NCBI GenBank assembly: GCA_002224055.1
Contig: AZLU01000236.1
Span: 1 to 61,981, forward strand
Direction of reading: 5' to 3'
From: Pezizomycotina sp. ARF18
Lineage: Eukaryota > Ascomycota
Length of the DNA: 61,981 bases
Under the pieces are notes generated by a model. It did not search any database. It was not told the DNA's origin and saw nothing but the letters and a program-made list of their open reading frames with translations. Positions within the stretch are counted from its first letter, which is position 1. Each line of letters opens with the position of its first letter. Positions 56,658 to 61,981 of this stretch are shown here, one piece after another. The translations under genes and the position numbers were made by a program.

Positions 56658-58535
56658 CTTCTTTCAGTCGGCCCTCAGTTTTTATTTGCTTGCTTCGGTC
56701 TTTCATTCAGACGCGTTCGAAGAAAGAGCGATAATAATAATCAAGTGTCAGTGACCTCCGGAAGCCGCAGCGGAGCATAAAATCGCCAGTGCGTTTTGAT
56801 ATTTCCGAAACTTTCATTCCCTTTATTTTTGGATTATACACAAAAAAGAACAAAATGAGGGCCTTTGTTAATGTAACTACATACTCTTTGTTTACATTAT
56901 ATAAAATGGATGGGTTAGATAAAGTAAAGTGAATATGGATTTTATTAATAACAAAAAAGAGGTTTGTCGCCGGAAGTTTTCAATCCAAAAAACATCTTAT
57001 CTAGCTATCATATCCCTATCGAAGATGAATTGGTTGAATTGGTAAAGATATATTAATTTGAATTGAATATATATATATAAAAAGGAATAAAAAGGTGGAG
57101 GGAATAACCCCAGGGAACGAAGAATTTTCAGCCCTCCGCTCTTGTGTTACCATTGCCAAGCAATTTACCGTTTTCCAAAGCTTCATTGGACCTCATCTCA
57201 ACCAGATGAATAAATATAGAGCTTTTCTTCAGCTCTTGTCTCCTCCTGGGTCCCTTTCTCTCATAAATCAGTATTGCTAGGCCATTTTTAGAGAAAAATG
57301 CCTTTTCTTTTCCTTTTTTCCTTTTTTTACCCTCTCAAAACGGACCCTTTTTGTCTACGCGTCCCGATTTTTGGCTTCGAGTCTTGATTTAATTGGGGTT
57401 CCGACGGGAGTTCACGTGGGTAGTTTACTATTGTCGGTTTTGCAACTCAGCCCTCTGTAACCGTGAACTCACCTCCAATCTCATCGCTGTGTATGCTGTG
57501 TCAGTTCTACTTCGGATCCAATATATTCTAATTCCTCACTTGCGAATCCTAGAAATAATTCAAAAATGCATGTACTATTGAGCAGTTTCCTCTACGGTAC
57601 GCAGATGGGAGAGCTTATATTAATAAAAGCTCGGATAAATGTCCATATAAAAAGCTCAGGCTACAAGCTTGGTTAAATCCATGCTCAGGGAAAAACCTGA
57701 CCTGAAGGTTTAGACGGGAGAATAGGTACCAAGCCATACAAGAAAAATATCTTTGACCGGAACTACTAATAAGGCAACTTCTAGGCTTCAAGCGATGTGT
57801 AAAGTTTTTAATCCAGTTAGAAGGTTTTTTTTTTTTTTTTTTTTTTTTGAAAATCCAATTCTATCGCCAAGACCCGAACCATGATTGAGCATCAGAAAAA
57901 AAAAAATCTGCAGAAGAGGAAAGTAAGAAAAGAAAACAAAAAAGAACTGGAATACGCTTTTACCACTCGGTTAAACCCGTAAAAGAGGATTCATTGTATG
58001 GTACTCACTTATAACAGCTCCTCTTTCCGGCATTCCGATGTAGGGGTTTTTCGAGAGTGTGGGTTTGAGCGTTTGCTAACACAACTGCACTTTTTTTATA
58101 CGATTCTAACCGCCCATTCTTGGCAAGCAAGTTTTCCGATGCGTTTCCGGCCCAAAGAAGCGAGTAGGACTTCACTCGTCGTTAGGTTCTCTATAAATTA
58201 ACACTATGAATAGCTTTAAGATAATATGTATGTATTAATATACAATGCAATGTTCAGAGAAGCAACTTTATAGCTGTCGTGCCAGACGCTGTTCTAGATT
58301 GCCTGACGGAATCAATGAGCAATTCTGATCACATCACGATAAAGTTCTAGGAACAATAAGGTAAATGCTACGTTTGATAGACACGAAGCTCATGCACAGC
58401 CTTGATCTCCAAACTCGTCTTTTAGAGTTCCCCAGTTTAGATTTAGGTATCGCAGAAAGCAGTGACGATGGAAAAAGAGTGGAGTGATGCTTCCGTAGCG
58501 CTATGTGCAAAGGAAAGAGGCACGGGGTGCCCACC

Positions 58536-58569
<34 letters not shown>

Positions 58570-60939
58570 AAAGGAAAGGAAAGCAAAGGAAAGGAAAGAA
58601 AAATGGGGGGTCTTTCCGGCTGCTTGATTACTGTAAAAAATGGTCGAACCTATGAGATACTACTGAAGGCGCAAAACGATATGATGTCCCTTATATGAGG
58701 AAATATATTTTTCTATGAGGGATTAAATAATTAAAAAAATATTGGTTGTATCAAGTACCTTCTTCCTCCGCAATATCCTTCTATAGTTCTTCTTGACCTG
58801 AATAAGTCTAAACGCTTACCAAAACCACTGATCAATTATCTCTGCTTCCGCTATTACAGACACCACAGACACCAAGAACCTGAAGGCGGAAACTCCACCC
58901 ACATTCACCAATTGGATCTAGCGTCAAATGTGCATTCATGCTCCAAATTCTTGCATGCATTGCAGAGAGAAGTTGCCTATCGAACCTTCTCCCCTCTCGC
59001 CTATAATGCAGCAGCTTAGCCGAATCAAGCGAGCAATAAATCAGCCAGTCTTCTTTTGCGGTAGAACCTACTCCCCCCCCTCCCTCTTATCCTGCGTTTT
59101 CTCTCGAGCAGAGATTGGAAAACGCTCATCTTTCTTACTTTTATGTTTTATTTTCATATTATTATAATTGCTTTTTTAAATACAGAGCCTCGAGGCCCGC
59201 TTGCCTGCTTTTGCCTTTATACATCAAAGAAGATTGATAATGTGCTGATGAGAAAACAAGATCAGCATATTTTTTTTTCTTCTTTTTTTTTTTTGCTTCC
59301 TTTGCTTGACTTTTCACTCGATCGATATCGATATTTCCCCGCACAAACGTTGAAGAAAAAGAAATATACAGAAAAATTATTGGCGAAAGGTAGCTCACGA
59401 GTCTAGAACATCTCAATTCCAGCCCTGCGACCTTGGTATAACGAAAACAGGACAAGCATGTTTATTTTCCTTCCGATAACTATCAACTTTCCTCAACCAA
59501 ACGGAAGAAAACTCTAGGTTAGGAATGGCCAAGTGGGAGCTTCTTACTTATTTGGTAATAAAATAGGCAGTTTGAGCAATGACGAAATTGCCTTTTCTTT
59601 ATTTATTTACTTTAAAAACGGAAAAGAAAGAAGGATAACGGAGTAGTTACTAGCAGTCTCTATAATCTTAAAAGGCAGTCGAATATTAAAACACCTGGTA
59701 ATGAAAAAGGAACGTAGACAGCTATAGCTAAACCGAAACGAAGCAATGATAATAAAAAAGAAAGAAAAATTATCCGTTTATTTTATTTTATTTATTTTAA
59801 TTTTTTTTTTTTTCGACACTGGTGCGACATACGACATTCAACGGGCTTTTTGACAAAACAGAGATACCTTCTAGTTTTGCAAGGGAAGATTCAAATTCTA
59901 CCAAGATAAAAATAAAGGGAAAAAAAAGGTGTTATCTTAATACGGGTGTCAAAAATCGCTCCTCAAATTTCTTTGCCAACTTGCCTTTTTCTTGTCTATT
60001 CCTTTTTATGTTTTGTTTTTTTTGCACGCCACGCCGGTCTCTGCGTGCGAAAAGGTTCTCTCGCCGGTCGTGTTGAAAGGGGAAAAAAAGAAAAAAGAAC
60101 TGGACGAGTTCTCTCCCGAGTCAGCAAGATCATCAAGCAGCTTCAGGAGGGGGAAATCCACATCAGCTTCTTCTTCTTCTTCTTCTTCTTCTTCTTGCAC
60201 AACGTCAATCCCGTCATTGAGGGACTGTTTGTAAAGACTGGAGCTATTTTCGCCTGTACATTGTCCTTCGGCTGGAGTGTACAATTGTCAACAATTGTAT
60301 CGTTGTAGCTACTGACGGGGGTTAAACAGGTGAGTGTTGTCCAGGCAGTAAACCAATTGGTCAATTTATACGTATATATATAGGATTATCGAAGGGGACT
60401 TATTTTTCAAATAGGCGAGAGCAAAGCGCTAAGCTTCGCACGCCGACATTCAAAGTTATACAATTGCTTGGGGAGATATCGTCTATTAATATTGTTTGAA
60501 TCCGAGAGACTTTATATACAAAACTATTCCTACGCGAAGCACCCAATTTTTTTTTTTTTTTTTTTTGGAGGATAAATAATTTGTTGAATTTTTGTATAGT
60601 TTTGTTATTTTCATTCAAATAATATAATAAATAACTTCTTGTCACTTTCTACTTCGGTAGTGATATTATTTATTTGTTTATTTATTTATTTTTAGTGATA
60701 GATAAAAAAGCAAAAGAAAACAGGTAAGTAATGTACTAGTCGGTTTTGTCAAGTACTACGCTAGCTGGGGTCTGGTACCACCACTTCGCTCCGTATCTCT
60801 TCTCCTCTCCTCTCCCTTTCCCTTTCCCTTCTCTCTAGATCATCAAAGTCGTTAAGCAATAAAATAATAATAATAGCAGAATAAAATAATAATAATAATA
60901 ATAATAATAAAAGTATAATAATAAAAAAAAATTTTTTTT
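56658..60939. other. Long spacer with no recognisable gene (about 4.3 kb)
   Basis: Mixed AT-rich sequence with poly-T (57824-57848), a 29-base A run (58536-58564), GA-rich patches, a (TTC)n run (60166-60196) and ATA repeats (60883-60910). A short acceptor-like segment at 58858-58920 reads DTKNLKAETPPTFTNWI and a stop, but I find no upstream exon for it. The acidic minus-strand frame 60006-60284 is a TTC-repeat product. Confidence 0.45.
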
Positions 60940-61153
60940 TACCCCGAGTTTTTTTTGGAGACTACTTTAGGAAACGTCAATTTTTAATTTTTTTTATTAA
61001 AAAATTATTAAAAAAAGATTTTATATTTTATTTAGAAAGATTAAGTAATATTTATTAGAAAGAAGGAAAGTAACATTACTTAAAGATATAAATTAGAGTT
61101 ACTTTATACGTAATATAAATTATACTAGTAATATATATATCTAAAAGATATAC
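60940..61153. repeat. Dispersed AT-rich repeat, copy B (RIP-like)
   Basis: Same order of blocks as copy A: GAGACTACTTTAGGAAA, GAAAGATTAAGTAATATTTA and AGTTACTTTATACGTAATAT, with A+T-ward changes at former C and G positions. Confidence 0.7.
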
Positions 61154-61720
61154 TACTCGTTTACTAATAGGAGAAGTATTAGCGTTATTAATAAAGAATT
61201 TATAATTTTAGTAAACAATAATATTTATAGGTAGAAAGGTTAGTATTATTTAATAAAAGACTTATAACCGATAATCTAACTAATATTCTATAATAGATAG
61301 AAAGATTAGTATTATTTAATTAGTTATTAATAAATCTGGTAAATATTATATATTATATAATATAGAAGATTAATATTATTTAATAAGATTTATAATCTAG
61401 TAAATAGAATAATATTTTATAATAGATAGAAAGATTAGTGTTATTTATAAGTTATTAATAATATAGTAAATATTATTATATAGTATTAGATATAGAAAAT
61501 AGTATTATAATAAAATATAAATTTAGTAATGATATATAATGTTACTAATAAATTAATTATAAATATAATAAATATTATATATTGTATAATAGTATAAGGA
61601 TTCCCGAGAAGTATTATTATTATCTATTTAATTAAAGATATAATTAGAAATATAAATAGTTTTTTACTATTAAAATATCTAATATATAAGTAACCTTACT
61701 AACTTATAAGATATATCTTT
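61154..61720. repeat. Very AT-rich decayed tandem-like block
   Basis: Almost no G or C. The word AGA(T)AGAAAGATTAGTATTATTTA recurs with changes near 61231, 61302, 61365 and 61426 (spacing about 60-70 bp). It directly follows repeat copy B, so both may belong to one degraded element. Confidence 0.65.
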
Positions 61721-61981
61721 TTAGGATCCAACTTACGTGTTTATCCACAACAGTTTTCAGTTCTGATCAACGGCTGCGTAATGGAGTTGAAAGCATCATT
61801 CTAGGAAGTTTAATCTGGCATCATCCCAGATATTTCTCGAAGGGCACTATAAGCACGTTAGAATGCTAAATAATTTATATCACAGGAATACAAACAACAA
61901 AGCAAGAAAAGAACTAAAAAAAAAAAAAATAAAAAAAAAGAGAGAAAACTCACCTAGAGAGCGTATCGGGACTAGACTAGC
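61721..61981. other. Right edge, return to normal composition
   Basis: After AGGATCC at 61723 the sequence regains normal GC content (CAACGGCTGCGTAATGGAG). No gene can be assigned before the window ends. Confidence 0.35.

Noticed and set aside
58858-58920. Terminal exon reading DTKNLKAETPPTFTNWI
   Set aside because: Good acceptor and stop, but no upstream coding exon or similarity could be found; too little to call a gene.
60006-60284. Acidic minus-strand open frame with poly-Glu
   Set aside because: The poly-Glu is a TTC microsatellite read backwards, with no conserved flanking motif and no exon partners.

Overview
The window is nuclear DNA of a filamentous ascomycete (Pezizomycotina). The evidence is short GT-AG introns with GTAAGT-like donors, a fungal Zn2Cys6/Fungal_trans regulator of the CTF1/FarA/FarB type, a Byr4-type regulator of septation, an intracellular fungal LysM protein, and fungal forms of Mcd4, Msp1, Orc5 and Rpc2. 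Gene density is low (13 recognisable genes and one weak candidate in 62 kb). The spacers are long, AT-rich and full of microsatellites and A/T homopolymers. My best guess is Eurotiomycetes, but I cannot settle the class from the sequence.

Layout, left to right: msp1 (+, 5' end outside the window) converges on mcd4 (-). After a microsatellite-rich spacer come mrp21/bS21m (-) and an RBM25-like splicing factor (+), divergent from a roughly 790 bp shared upstream region. Next is a CTF1/Far-type zinc-cluster regulator (-), a 2.9 kb spacer, a LysM protein (+), a 3.4 kb spacer, and a Pumilio/PUF protein (+). Then come an uncharacterised nuclear-type protein (-), orc5 (+), pgi1 (-), a possible small mitochondrial membrane protein (-), rpc2 (+), byr4 (+) and erd2 (+). 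The last 5.3 kb has no recognisable gene and ends in a very AT-rich decayed repeat.

The genes are mostly unrelated housekeeping genes: GPI-anchor synthesis, ER retrieval, glycolysis, RNA polymerase III, replication origin recognition, mitochondrial translation and quality control, splicing, mRNA control and septation control. They do not form a pathway cluster, and I see no secondary-metabolite or defence cluster.

Nearly every conserved gene needs one or more single-base corrections to stay in frame, often at short homopolymers. Since genes such as rpc2, erd2, mcd4 and orc5 are normally essential, uncorrected sequencing indels are more likely than mass pseudogenisation. Gene spans below are therefore gene-level spans that cross introns and probable indels.

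The most interesting non-genic signals are an 82 bp TIR element with a perfect 9 bp target-site duplication (54723-54804), a diverged dispersed repeat with RIP-like changes (about 40290 and 60940), very small in-frame exons in two regulatory genes, and a pgi1 intron holding a TA/TG/CG alternating tract that could adopt Z-DNA.
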